NCBI GenBank assembly: GCA_027924645.1
Contig: BSBN01000233.1
Coordinates: 4,358,501 to 4,422,500, forward strand
DNA from: Cunninghamia lanceolata
Lineage: Eukaryota; Streptophyta; Pinopsida; Cupressales; Cupressaceae
Reading direction: 5' to 3'
DNA length: 64,000 bases
Shown: piece by piece, positions 36,964-48,706 of the stretch
How positions within the stretch are numbered: the first letter of the stretch is position 1
How the letters are laid out: each line of letters opens with the position of its first letter
Position numbers and translations under genes: made by a program
The notes under the pieces: generated by a model
Databases searched by the model: none
What the model saw: only the letters and a program-made list of their open reading frames with translations
Told to the model about the DNA's origin: nothing

Positions 36964-39669
36964 ATGGCAGCCAGAGCAGCAGACATTCCACGCGAGGAGC
37001 ACCGATTCGAGCGAGTCCGTCGATTCAGGCGGCCAGCAGAGGCAGGACCCCCAGTATGTGCTTCAAAAAATTTCTCCTAGGGTCGATTTAGGATGTCATA
37101 AATGCACGTAGAAAATAGGTTAAATGCATGCGCTGAAACTCAGAACGGTGCATATGCCTCGCAAAGCGGCGCATTTGTCATTGCGCGGCACATATGCCGG
37201 TTTCGGCGGCGCATACATGAAAGCTGTGCATCTGTGCAATGTAGCAGCGCTTAGGTAATTTGGCGGCGCATGTGTAGTTAAGCCGCACATATGTTGAAAG
37301 TAGCGGCGCATCTGTTGATGCTGTGCATATGTCGATTGTAGCGGTGCTTTCATAATATGCCGGCACATATGTCGAATGTTGTGGCGCATCTATTAGATCT
37401 GCGCATACATGCACTGTGGCGGCGCATTTGCTGTGAGGCGGCGCATATGCTGATTTTAGCGGCGCATATACCAAAAAATGGTGCTTTTACCACCTGTAGT
37501 GGTGCATTTGCTGTGGATAGCAAAGGACTTAGCCAAATTGACTCGATTAGCATCCTATTTGACGCGGTAATTGATGAGCTATCTCCAAGATTGCAGAAAT
37601 CTAGTCAAGAGATGTAGTGCGCTGTTTTGATCAATTTGAAATGCTAAGTTTAGTTGATATAGTTCAGTAGGTATGTTGAGTATGGTATATGTCGCTTGAG
37701 ACTGATGCTTTGCCTTGTTTGCCTGCAGGAGGAGATTCGGGACACACTGCAGTCCAGGGAGATGTTTCCTATGCCCCTATTGCAGAGATATATGCTAATG
37801 GAGACTAACAGAGTGGCGTTTGGTGCCATGGGATTGGATTATGTATGTTTCATGCCTGAGGTACGGGTGAACTGTGGACTGCTGACAGCTACCGTGGAGA
37901 GATTTCATAGTGAGGATGGGACCTTCCACTTTCCGATGGGAGAGATGATGGTGACCCTGGAGGATGTCTACCGGATACTGCACTTGCCTGTGGTAGGCGA
38001 GCTAGTAGAGTATGATACACAGTGGGACGTGGGACTCGCCGAGTGCTAGCGGGTGTTTGATGATCCTGAGCTAGATGGACAGGTTATCCCGTGGCAGGAT
38101 ATATATGACTACTATGACTACTTCCCTGGGATTGTGGCTAGACTGATCGGGGGCATTGTATGCCTGGACAGGAGATCGCATGGGTTCCCCATTGGATGGG
38201 GCAGGTTCATGGAGCAGATGTTGACTGAGGGCACCTGATATGCGTGGGGAGTCTGCATACTGGCCCACTTATACCATGACATGCATCAGGTGGTGTACCA
38301 CCGCAGCATGAGTCTATCGGCTGGGGTGTTGCTGTTACAGTTCTGGCTATGGGAGCACATAGCGGTGACTAGGCTGATATGTGTCTTCGCGAGGCAGTGA
38401 GGAGAGCCATATAGTTATGGCTATGCAGGAGTGATTTCCCAGCATAGGATGGGGAAGCTAGAGTACTGGAGACACACCCTAGATGGGGTGGATGTGGTCG
38501 TCTGGCGACCATATCTTGACTACGAGCCTTGGGACAACGAGGGAGACGAGCTGCCATACTACTTTCAGACCAGGTGGCTGATAGGCCGGACACGGTACAT
38601 CTTGGAGAGACAGATGGTGGGCAGGGTGCAGCGACAGTTTGGACGGAGACAGGGTATGCCACAGGGGCAGGCCATGTTCACACGGACGCACACAGAGAGG
38701 GTCCGATGGGGGCCGATGGCTTCATATGAGGAGGCTCTGGCAGAGTTCCAGCAGACGCCGTATGTGGCATGGGACATGTGGAGAGAGATAGCAGATGCAG
38801 GGGTGACATAGGAATACGAGGATTGGATTACTGCACATCCTTTCCTGAGATATTCAGGACTCGGCATGCTGGTGCCTCGTATTGATGAGGTAGACTCAGA
38901 GGAGGAGGGAGAGGCTGGCCCAGGGCGGAGGGCAGTTAGAGGAGGACAAGGAAGGCGGGGTGGTAGAGCCGGAGAGAGGCTGAGGCAGCGGAGGAGGATA
39001 GTTCAGGCTGAGCAGGCAGTGCCAGGGCAGGTAGAGGCACAGCAGCAGATACTGCAACAGGCATAGATGCCACCACCCCAGCAGGTACCACAGCAGCAGG
39101 TGCCACAGCAGCAGGTGCCACAGCAGCAGGTGCCCCAGCCATAGGGGCCAGGACAGGCAGAGGCAGCACAGGGGCTAGTACAAGGAGAGGCTCACGAGAG
39201 GACTATAGCCAGCCTGAGGGGACAAGTGCAAGAGCTGCAGGCACAGCTAAGGAGGGTAGAGCGGAGGTGAGAGACAGACGCAGCGGTGATTTCTGGGTTG
39301 ACTCGCGAGAGAGACATGGCCGACGCATGGGTACGGATTATCCGTGTAGAGCGGGACACTGTTGTGGCCGCTATGGGGACAGATGCAGTGAGTTCCTTTT
39401 TGGTTGGGTAGGTGCAGCAGGCACAGGCACAAGTTGGCCAGTTACAGACGCAGTTGGCATAAGCACAGACAGACCTAGCCAGAGCACAGTCCCAGGTGCA
39501 GTATTACCGAGGGTTATACCATGGTGTCGTGGCATCAAGCCAGAGGGCAAGGAGTTTCAGGAGTCAGTCTAGGGCGACTCATAGATCAGGTCCATCACAG
39601 TTAGGGGCCTCCGTGATGGGTCCTCAACAGTCAAGAGCTAGTAGTGGTGGCCCACAGCAGCAGGGATAG
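36964..39669 (+). pseudogene. Antisense plant-mobile-domain (PMD) gene of E2, two exons
   Basis: Exon 1 (36964-37053) encodes 30 residues, MAARAADIPREEHRF... to EAGPP, and ends at a GTATGT donor. The intron is 37054-37728, ending tgcctgcag. Exon 2 (37729-39669) joins in frame. Residues about 30-140 carry the PMD start (MGEMMVTLEDVYRILHLP); the domain continues through FPIGWGRFMEQML, LEYWRHTLDGVDVV and YFQTRWLIGRTRY to about 38800. It is followed by an acidic linker, an RG-rich stretch (about 38920-39000), Gln repeats and a coiled-coil tail. About nine in-frame stops interrupt exon 2 (TAG 38047, TGA 38236, TGA 38398, TAG 38809, TAG 39064 among them). The role is unknown; PMD proteins in plants act in silencing and cell maintenance. 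Confidence 0.85.
37140..37512 (+). repeat. E2 intron word cluster (GCGGCGCAT)
   Basis: Exact gcggcgcat occurs at least seven times within the PMD intron, with variants such as gctgtgcatatg between, spaced about 15-40 bases. The words ctgcgcat and cggcgcat recur in the gag-pol leader of the same element on the other strand (49232-49432 and 50615-50915). The array makes misleading ORFs on both strands. Confidence 0.8.
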
Positions 39670-41722
39670 ATATAGACCGGATTTTGTACAGTTTGGGACA
39701 TGTATCACCATCCATTTGGATGTATATTATATATGACACTTTTATTCCAGAGATGGATGACGATTTTGTACATTTGGACCTCTTTTATATGATAGTATAT
39801 ATGATGTAATTTTTGTGTATCTATTTCATGTGCCATGTGATGAAGATGTACTTCTATTATATGATGCGATGTATGTGCATAGTTAGACGGTCTATTTGAT
39901 GGTATATGAGATGATTTGTGATATGCTGCTATATGATGACTTGTGATTTAATGTTTTCAAATGAATGCAAAATGTAATATGATTTCTATGTGATGATGCA
40001 ACTGTGTTATGGGACGTCTATATGATCTAATGCAAATGTATGTATATGTGTGATTATTTCTATGTGATGATGCAACTGTGTTATGGGACGTCTATAAGAT
40101 CTAATGTATGTATTGATGACTTAATGTATTGGATGGTGTATTCTACGAACCTAAGCATGTGCATGACTAGTCCTACGAATGATATGATATGCTCCTATAT
40201 GCTTTGTTTTTGTAAAGTCCAAATGTAATCTATCGACACAAGAATGACATGATAGATAGAGAGAAGAATGGTGGCGATAAGATGACTTAGAAACTTTACT
40301 TGATATCGTTACTCTACATAGTTTGGATAATGAGGATTGCATGAATGTGTATGTGGATATAGGATGGATGCTTTGCTTTTAGAGTGCTTTATTTCATCAT
40401 TGGGCAGTTTGTTTTTGGTACATTTTCTGAAATGTTGTAAGGGAATACAAGCATCGAGGTATAATTGAATCGAGATGACCTGAGTATCGCTTACAGGGAT
40501 TTGGATTTAGCAAGTTAATACAAGCCTCTAGTCAAAATTGAATCTAGATGACCTGAGTATTTCCTGCATTTCAACAAGCAAGGATTGCCCCCGTTCGTGT
40601 TATACCTTTGATGTCCTCGATGATCTTTTGCGGATCATGTCCTTAGACAAGGCTTCACATTACTAAAGTTTAATCCACAAATAGCAAACAAAGAAAATAA
40701 TCATGCCCCCATCATAGCATCTCTAGCTTTTGGCATCCTTGAGTAGCATAGGAAGGTATGATAGCAAAAATTTGGACTCAAATTGTTAACCATGTTTCCA
40801 ATGTACAAAGCATATTTGCATTGATATGTGTTTAGTTCTTGCCTTAATTTGCATAAAATCATTTAGAAGACCTTGGGTATTTGCTTTGCTTTAGATAGGT
40901 TAAGATGCTCATAGTCAAGGTTTCTACTTGAGACGCGGGTTCTACTTGCATTTGCTTGCTTGGTGAGAAGATTTGCACAATCCTTATTGGGGAGACGGAC
41001 CCTAAGGGACTGACCTAGTGCCTCGGGGGCTCATTGTTAAAATGGCCTTGCCTACGTGACGACGCAGAGGCAACATAGTTCGGGGTAAACCCTAATGGAC
41101 CATGGATGGACTAGAAGAAAGATGACAAGAATGAAGACAAGAAAGGGGATGAATGGGACTATAGGAGAAATGGAAGCCTCGGGGACGCATTAGAATAATG
41201 GCCTTGCCTACGTAATGGCACAGAGGCAATGTAGTTCACGGACTCGGACCATGGACACCGACGAGAGACACTATACTAGGCTCACATTGAGGAGATGGTA
41301 GGGGACAAAACTTTGGTTGACAAGGCCACAAGGTGAGTATCAATCCATGATAGGTAACTGTGGAGTGTTTATTGGGGGGTAGATATGGGTCGAAATGGAA
41401 AATGAGCGAAGGTAGAATGGACTCAAGGTGATTGGATTCTCAAAGATGGAGAAGGCGGTTTATCACAAGTAACACCTGTTTACCAGGTTTTCATCACTTG
41501 CTTTTATTTGCATGAGAAGCTAGAGAGTAACATGACGCCTGATTGCCAGGTTTTCACCATGATACCTATCCAAGGCGCCTATTTGCCAGGTTTTCACCAA
41601 AGGACGATTTTTTTTGCATGCTTTCTATTTTTTCTAATTTTTTTTGTATTTTCTCTTTTCAAAATTTTTTTGATTTTTTGATTTTTTCCAATTTTATTAT
41701 GCCGCCTTGCACTAGGGTTCCC
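39670..41722. other. E2 spacer between the PMD gene and pol
   Basis: Non-coding. It contains a 73-bp direct duplication (39982-40115) and a pair of ggccttgcctacgt...gcagaggcaa segments (about 41043 and 41200). A T-rich stretch after 41600 resembles the E1 region around 13480. Text around caggttttcaccatgatacc (about 41550) also resembles E1 near 13400. Confidence 0.6.
39982..40115. repeat. 73-bp tandem duplication
   Basis: atttctatgtgatgatgcaa and the following gtgttatgggacgtctata occur at 39982 and again at 40055, almost unchanged. Confidence 0.85.
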
Positions 41723-42709
41723 CTAGGTATAGAACCGATGAAGATGCATGCTGTTGATTGGATCATCAAACAACTCACCCTCTGAAGTGGCCAACTGATA
41801 TGCCCCCGATCCGTAAGCAGCTACAATCACATAGGGCCCAAGCCAGTTAGGCTCGAACTTACCTTTCTTTTCTCTGTCTTGTTGATTGCGAGGGTTCTCT
41901 TTTAGAACTAGGTCCCCAACCTTGAAGCATCTTGGTCGAACCTTGTGGTTGTAGCTTCTTGACATCATCTGTTGATAGGCTTTGAGATGGTCAAAAGCCT
42001 TCTGGCGCCTTTCCTCTAGCAGCTCTAGTTCTTGTAGCCTAGAGACTCTATATTCTTCATCTGATATGAGACCTTTCAACGACACCCTGAGGGATGGGAG
42101 TTCGAGCTCAATGGGAAGGATGGCTTCGGAACCATAGACAAGGGCGTAGGGTGTAGCACCTATGGGAGTGCGTATACTGGTTCTGTAGGCCCACAGAGCA
42201 GGATTGAGTTGGACGTGCCAATCGTGACCAGCTTCATTGATAGTCTTCTTTAGGATTTTCAGAATGGTTTTATTTGATGCCTCAGCTTGGCCGTTACCTT
42301 GGGGGTAGTATGGAGTGGAGAAACGATGTTGGATTTCGAAACGCTCACAAAGTTCCTGGATATCCTAATTTTTGAATGGTCTCCCATTATCCGTTATGAT
42401 GGATGAAGGGATGCCGTATCGGTAGATAATGTAATTCAGAATGAACGAGGAAATTTGTTTTCCTGTGATGGTGGTTAAGGGAACGGCTTCAATCCACTTT
42501 GTGAAGTATTCAGTGGCGGTTATGATAAATTTATGGCCGTTGGAAGAAGGTGGATGAATCTTTCCCACAAGGTCAAGTCCCCACTGGCAAAAGGGCCAGG
42601 GCGTCGTTAAAGGTCTCAACTCCTAAGCAGGTGCATGAATCAGGTTCCCATGTATTTGGCACTGTTTGCACTTTTTGACAAACTGATATGAATCCATTTC
42701 CATATTGGG
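41723..42709 (-). pseudogene. E2 integrase
   Basis: Pol frame continued from 42710. It contains WGLDLVGKIHPP and SIITDNGRPFKN, then a TAG at 42365, then PYYPQGNGQAEASNKTIL. Thus the two catalytic Asp and the Glu are all present. The C-terminal part has the SEAILPIE segment, KVGDLVLKEN, WLGPYVIVAAYGSGAYQL and ends HLHRFYT at a TAG (41723-41725). Another TAG near 42627 sits where E1 has Gln (HAPA*EL), and a TAG at 42710 sits where E1 has Trp (YYW). All are single transitions. The zinc-binding H2C2 part lies around 42650-42800. Confidence 0.9.
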
Positions 42710-43732
42710 CTAGTAATAACCCAAACACATGAGTTTCTTAGCTAAGGAAGGACCGCTGGAGTGTGTTCCACAGATCCCTTCGTGTATGTCTCGCAAGGCC
42801 GTTATGGATTCTTCTTGTTCTAGACAACGGAGTAAAGTACCATCCAGACCACGTCGGTAAAGGGTATTAGCAATGATGGTGTAACGGGAGGCTTGTCGGA
42901 TGAAAGTCCGTTTTTGGTTGGAAGAGAGGTCGGGTGGAAGAATATTGTCCTTGAGGTAAGTGTAGGTCTTACCATACCAAGGTGAATCAGATCCTACTAG
43001 GAGGCAAATGGAATGGGTTTCAAGGAGATCATAAGCCGGTTGCTGAATGGTTTCTACTAAGAACTCATACCGTGACTCGTATTCAGGTATTTTAAGAAGA
43101 GAGGCTATGGTAGCCATTGCATCTGCTACTTTGTTCTCGATCCTAGGTATTTGTTCAAAGGAGATAGTCCCAAAGTGTTCTTTGAGGTCGTCGACCATCT
43201 GTTTGTATGGGATGAGCTTCTCATCTTTGGTTTGATATTCATCGTTGACCTGATTTATGATAAGCTGAGAATCACCGTAGACACATAGTGCTTGGATTTT
43301 CCACTCAGTGGCCATCTTGAGACCAATTACCAAGGCTTCATATTCCGCTATATTGTTAGTGCATGGAAATAACAACCTATAGGACTTTGGAATTGTGTCA
43401 CCTTGGGCAGTGATAAATAGGATACCTGCCCCCGATCCATGGTTGGTGTAAGACCCGTCGAAGTAGAGTTTCCAAGGAGATGTTGACAGGGTGAATAAAG
43501 ACTCATTGGGAAACTCAAACTGCATTGGTGAAGTGTCCTGTAATGGTGCCTCAGCTAGTTGGTCAGCTATGATTTGCCCTTTGATGGCTTTTCTGTCCAC
43601 ATATTCTATATCATATTCACTAAGAAGCATAACCCACTTTGCTAATCGACCTGTGAGAGCTGCTTTGCTGAGAAGATACTTTAGTGGGTCAATTTTGGCA
43701 ATGAGTTTGACAGGATGTGCCAACATGTAGTG
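42710..43732 (-). pseudogene. E2 RNase H linker and second (archaeal-type) RNase H
   Basis: 338 open codons. PVKLIAKIDPLKYLL and the tether KAIKGQIIADQLAEAP finish the first RNase H/connection. The second RNase H reads LYFDGSYTNHG, NIAEYEALVIGL, VYGDSQLIINQVN and NKVADAMATIASL, with all four acidic positions. Then DNILPPDL and the integrase zinc-binding segment (HEGICGTHSSGP). A TGA at 43733-43735 separates it from the first RNase H, where E1 has Arg (QKLRHYM). Confidence 0.9.
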
Positions 43733-45028
43733 TCAGAGTTTTTGTGAAGCAAAAACCACCGCAAGGCATGATCGTTCTACCTGTGAGTATTGTAACTCGT
43801 AGCCCACTAAGGTTTGACTGATGTAGTATACAACTCTTTCCTTGTTCTCATAATCTTGCTGCGCTAGGAGAGCCCCAAGAGCAGTAGGTGTAGCAGAAAT
43901 ATAGAGAATCAAAGGTTTTCCTTGGATCGGAAGCATGAGTATAGGAGGGTTCATAAGGTACTCCTTTAGCTTGTTGAATGCCTCTTCGCACCGCTCATCC
44001 CATTTAAATGGAATATTCTTATGTAGGAGGTGGTTGAAAGGTTGGCACTTGTCTGCCAACTGTGAGATGAACCTTCGGATGGCCTGTAGCTTGCCCTGTA
44101 AGGATCTCAACTGTGTTAGAGTCTTGGGCAGTGGCATGTCCATTATTGCTTTGACCTTGGCCAGTTCGACCTCTATTCCATTAGCTGACACGATGAAGCC
44201 TAGCAGCTTGCCTGAAGTCACCCCAAACACACATTTCTTCGGGTTCAATTTAACTTGGAATTGGTCCAGCCGTTGGAAGACTTTCTCTAGGATATCCAGG
44301 TGTGAGTCCCTCATGAGAGATTTTGCTAAGATGTCGTCAACATAATCCTCCATGGTCACATGCATCATGTCATGGAATATGGTTGTCATGGCCCGATGAT
44401 ATGTAGCATCTGCGTTTTTCAACCCAAAAGGCATGACATTCCAGCAAAAGGTACCCCATGGACAAGTGAAAGCTATTTTGTGTTGGTCCTCTAGTGCTAT
44501 TTTGATTTGGTTATACCCGGAGAATCCGTCCATGAGTGACAGCATTGTATGTCCTGCCGTGAGGTCGACTATGATATCGATGCTAGGCAATGGAAAGTCA
44601 TCCTTGCGACATGCTTTGTTTAAGTCTCTAAAATCGTTGCATAGTCAAACCCTGCCATCTGGTTTAGACACTGGCACAATGTTTGATATCCATTCAGGGT
44701 AATCTATGGCTCTGATGAACCCCACATCTAGCAATTTCTTGAGTTCTTCCTTGACCAAAAGGGCTATATAAGGATGCATTTTTCTTAGTTTTTGCTTTAC
44801 GGGCTTCACCCCTGGATCTAATGGCAAATGATGCAGAATCAGGTTCGAGTCTAGACTTGGCATGTTAGCATATGACCAAGCAAAGCTACCTCTCTTCTTC
44901 TTAAAGAATGGTACAAACCTGGTTTTCTCAGGTGGTGTGAGAGATTTTGCAAAGTGGATAATGTTGGGTTGCTCTTCGGTTCCAATATTCACTGGCTCTG
45001 TTGGCTCCACCACAATCTGTGACCATTC
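43733..45028 (-). pseudogene. E2 reverse transcriptase and first RNase H
   Basis: RT fingers and palm: FIRAIDYPEWISNIVPV, KPDGRV (TGA at 44645 replacing Arg), then motif A region LSLMDGFSGYNQI, FCWNVMPFGLKNADATY and the catalytic YVDD (MEDYVDDILAK). KLLGFIVSANGIEVE follows, then RNase H starting LILYISATPTALGALLAQ. The linker before RT (EPTEPVNIGTEEQPNIIHF) begins right after a TAG at 45029. Catalytic residues are intact, so only two stops disable this part. Confidence 0.92.
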
Positions 45029-47116
45029 CTAGTACATATCACTAGGGAGGGTGTCAAGCATTCCATCGTCAGGTGCCATAGTTGGGTTTTCACCTTTGGA
45101 TACGTCCTTTCTTTTTACTGTTTTATGATCTGACACTGCCACACGGTAGTTTTCACCGTCAGATCCCTTTTTGATTTTAATATTTTTGTGACTAGAAGGC
45201 TTGGCACTCTCCCCGAAGTAAGCCACAGTATTGAGTTCGATCGCAAAACCAGCTTTATGATCTCCTTTTGGTAAGTGATCCCTAAGTTCCATATAGTCAA
45301 TGTAAGCATCATCATTCTGGAACATATCTAATTGGGGGGTTCCTTGCAGACCCCAGTCAATAAGCTCAGGGTGCAAGAGGGGAAGGGAGTCGGATGAGAG
45401 ATCTGATTCATTAATGGTGTGAATGGAAGTGTTATGGGCATTGGCGGGGGTAGTGTTCTGGGTGGTACTTTCCTCCAGGTTGTTTATCACAATGGAATCG
45501 AAACTTTCCTCGAAAGCCATAACCTCAGGGAGGGGCAAATCAGACTCCAGTGGTCTGTCCCGTTGCATCTGTCCCTCATGGTAGGGGTTAAGAGTTTGGA
45601 TGGTGTCAATCTCTTTGTCCTCGTAGGAGTGCTCTGTTAGCTCGTCCCACTCATACTCATTTGACTCATTTGAATCTGTGTCACTATCCAATTGGAGTGT
45701 TTGAATTGTCTCCACTAGGCAGGCATTTTCTTTGGCTTTACCTTTACCTTTGTACCCTAGGCCAGTTGTGTTTCTAGCCGAAGAGGATGAAGAAGGTTGG
45801 ATAGGTTCAACGATTCCTTCTTTTCTGAGGCCTATGGGGCCTTGTCCTTCGTACCCCATCCTATACAAAATGGTTTCACCCCGTCCATAGAGTTCTGTAG
45901 GGAGTCTAGGTGGCTCTTGGGGTGTGTTTTCCTCTTCAGCATAAAGCCATTGCAGGAGATCTTGCTCCTCTATCTCATCAGATAAGGTCCCCCATTTTAC
46001 AAAGGGATTTGCGAGAGTTGTAGGAGGAGCAGATGGCTTTGGAAAATGCCTAGGTTGATGCTTGGGTTTGCCAAAGGAGCGAGGAGACAGAGGCATGGTG
46101 GCAAGGTTGAGGCTGTGCTTAATGGAGTACTCCCCCACGCCATTTTCTTTTATGGTAAGTTTTAGCAGTTTGGGCCTCGAGGAGGAAGCTTCGGCGGTAT
46201 GGTCTTGTTGCGGAGTAGGGGAAATGTAGGCTCTGTTGTTGGGAATGACGCATTTAGATTTTGCTTGGAAAGAGTTGCAATGTTGGTAGGGGTCGGGGTC
46301 GCCTTGTATGGTGACCTGCTTGCCATCGTGTGGGAACTTAATGCATTGATGGTAGGTGGAGGGGACAGCCTTCATGGCGTGGATCCATGGTCTCCCTAGT
46401 AGAATATTGTAAGCAAGCTCCCGATCAAGGACTTGGCACACCACATCTTTAATTACCGGTCCCACTTGAATGGGTAGGACAACTGTTCCTTTGGTGGTTC
46501 GTTCCTCCTCATCATAGGCTTTGATGGTAATTTTCCATCTTGGATCAACTGCCTGTTCAGAGAACCCCAGTGCAATGACTAGCTTCAAAGTACAAATATT
46601 TAAACCGACACCCCCATCAATGAGAACCCTCTTGATGCGGTGCTTGTGCATGAATGCGATAATGTGTAGAGGGGTGTTGTGGGGTTGAGATATGGAAAGG
46701 TCATCTTGCTCTGTAAATGAGATGGAAGTGGAGGATGTCAAATTACCCACCATGGTTTGAAACTTTTCTTGGGCTAGGTTAGTGGGGACAGTAGTTTCCA
46801 CTAAGGCTTTCTCAAGAATCTCCTTATGAGAAGGAGATAGACGCAAGAGCTCCAATATAGAAATGTGAGCCGAAGTTTTTTGCAATTGGTCGATGACATT
46901 ATATGGGCGAGAGTTGGATGGAGATGGTGATGACCGTGGAGGGGTGGTATTGATCGTGACCTTACCACTGCGGGTAATTATACTACAACCAATTCTATTA
47001 GGTCCTGGTTGTTGGTTGGGGGATATGACATTGATCTGTGGAATATGCTCAGAAATGTAGTTAATGGTGTACTCAAATGGAACGCTTGCATAGTTAGCAT
47101 TACTCGACCCACTGTT
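45029..47116 (-). pseudogene. E2 protease, G-patch and linker
   Basis: Directly continues the gag frame after a TAG at 47117. Contains RVLIDGGVGLNICTLKL (active-site loop, with Val where E1 has Ser) and NILLGRPWIHAMKAVPST. A G-patch follows: LYGRGETILYRMGYEGQG, GLRKEGIVEPI and GLGYKGKG. After it comes an acidic linker of about 230 residues ending near the RT. The same order occurs in E1. A G-patch next to a retropepsin is also known from betaretroviral proteases, where it binds RNA. Confidence 0.88.
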
Positions 47117-48706
47117 CTAATTTGGCCGGTTGTGACTATTGTCATTATTGGGATTGCCATTGGAGTTGTTGCCGTTGTGACCATTGTTGTTGTTGTGGCC
47201 ATTGTGGCTATTGTTGTTATATGGTTGATTGTGGTTCAGAAGAGGATCCCGGTAGGCCACATGAGATTCATTGGAGTTATGTTGTTGTGTCCCTCCCTGA
47301 TTCTGATCCAGTATATCTTGTATGACATTCTTGAGGCAGATGCAATTGTTAGTCGTGTGCCCCCTTCCTCGATGATATTCACAATAATCTGTGTCCTTCC
47401 AATAGGGAGGTTTGACGATAGGCTCATAGTCACTTGTTGGCGGCAGAGAAATTTCATTGTTAGCCAACAACTTCCTGAGGGCAGACTCTTGAGATTCCCC
47501 CAACGGCGTGAATTTTCTCCTTGGATTTGAATTGAACCAAGGTCTAGGTTCCCGAGGGGGTGGCTTGTTGAGTGCACTGGTATTTGCTTCTCCCTTAAGA
47601 GTGAATATGGGTTGTTGCTTAGGGGCTGCCGCCTTGGCGTCCACTACTCCATCGTTGACCACATTCTTGTTCTTGGTCCAAAACTTTGATTTATCTATTG
47701 TGTAATTGGAAGGAGGTGTGTCCTTGTAGAGCTTGAGAGTTCCTTTAGTGATCATAGCTTTTTCAATGAAGAGGCCCATTTCAATGACTTTGGCGAACGA
47801 GGTAGGGCATTGTATCTGAATCTGATAGCTAAGATTAGTGTTTAGATTGTGGACAAACATTTCCAATAGTTGCTTCTCAGGCATATCGTAATAACACTTA
47901 CTAGCTAGCTGTCTCCATCGTTGTAGGAAGGTGGCGAATGACTCACCATTCTTCTGCTTGGTGTTGCATAGATCTAGCATAGATACCTCATGTTCTATGT
48001 TGTAAGAGAAGTGCGTTATAAATTTATTGACAAGTTCATCAAAAGTTTTGATTCCTGGTGGGAGATGTGAGAACCACTCCATAGCTTGACCACCTAAAGA
48101 TCGCGGGAATAGTCTCATTAAGTAGGTCTCGTTGTGAGCTACTTCTAAACATGCTACAGTGAATTCCCTGATATGATCTCTAGGGTCCCACTTCCCTTTA
48201 TATTTGTCAAATTTTAGAACTCCGAACTGATAGGGGAATGGTTTCATGATCAAATTTCTGTCAAAGGGGTACGGTGCGATATCTTCCAAAGAGTAGTTCT
48301 TAGAACTTGTACCAGTCTTAAGGTTGGATATCTCGAGCTTTAGACTTTCGATTTGTTGTCTCACGTCTACCATAGGAGTAGTTGGATCTATGGGTTGCTT
48401 TCCTCTCTCATTTGTATGGGGGACCGTGTCATTTGTGCTTCTCTCATGCGCATGTGGGACCGTGTCATTTGTGCCCCTCTCATGATTATTGGCTGCATTT
48501 TCCATGATGGAGCTAATGTCAAAGTCTGCGGGGAGTTTGATTCCGAGACTAGCAAGATGATGGAAATACTTATGGGGGTCCTCAAGGATCATCTTCTCTA
48601 CGACGCGTTGGAATTTTCTATCTTGCATGTGTGCCACTAATTCTTCATGAGAAATCTCTTCTTCACCATCACATGGTGGGAGAAGGTGGTCAGATGAGTC
48701 GGCCAT
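47117..48706 (-). CDS. E2 gag
   Basis: An unbroken 529-residue ORF starting MADSSDHLL. Residues about 90-120 hold near-repeats of ERGTNDTVPHAH. Residues about 150-300 form the capsid-like domain: DIAPYPFDRNL, FDKYKGKWDPRDHIREF, LGGQAMEWFSHLPPGI, FSYNIEHEVSM and FLQRWRQLASK. A knuckle CEYHRGRGHTTNNC lies near residue 440, followed by an Asn/His/Gly-rich tail. TAG at 47117 closes it, but the frame continues directly into protease, so the ancestral product was probably one Gag-Pol protein of about 2,300 residues. It encapsidates the element RNA. Confidence 0.92.
   Translation of the reverse strand: MADSSDHLLPPCDGEEEISHEELVAHMQDRKFQRVVEKMILEDPHKYFHHLASLGIKLPADFDISSIMENAANNHERGTNDTVPHAHERSTNDTVPHTNERGKQPIDPTTPMVDVRQQIESLKLEISNLKTGTSSKNYSLEDIAPYPFDRNLIMKPFPYQFGVLKFDKYKGKWDPRDHIREFTVACLEVAHNETYLMRLFPRSLGGQAMEWFSHLPPGIKTFDELVNKFITHFSYNIEHEVSMLDLCNTKQKNGESFATFLQRWRQLASKCYYDMPEKQLLEMFVHNLNTNLSYQIQIQCPTSFAKVIEMGLFIEKAMITKGTLKLYKDTPPSNYTIDKSKFWTKNKNVVNDGVVDAKAAAPKQQPIFTLKGEANTSALNKPPPREPRPWFNSNPRRKFTPLGESQESALRKLLANNEISLPPTSDYEPIVKPPYWKDTDYCEYHRGRGHTTNNCICLKNVIQDILDQNQGGTQQHNSNESHVAYRDPLLNHNQPYNNNSHNGHNNNNGHNGNNSNGNPNNDNSHNRPN

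Noticed and set aside
37140..37512. CRISPR-like array
   Set aside because: The words are only 8-9 bases, spacing is irregular, and the context is an intron in a plant retrotransposon.
37120..37553. Cys/Ala/His-rich ORFs in the 37.1-37.6 kb region, suggestive of a metal-binding protein
   Set aside because: All arise from the gcggcgcat word cluster inside the PMD intron.
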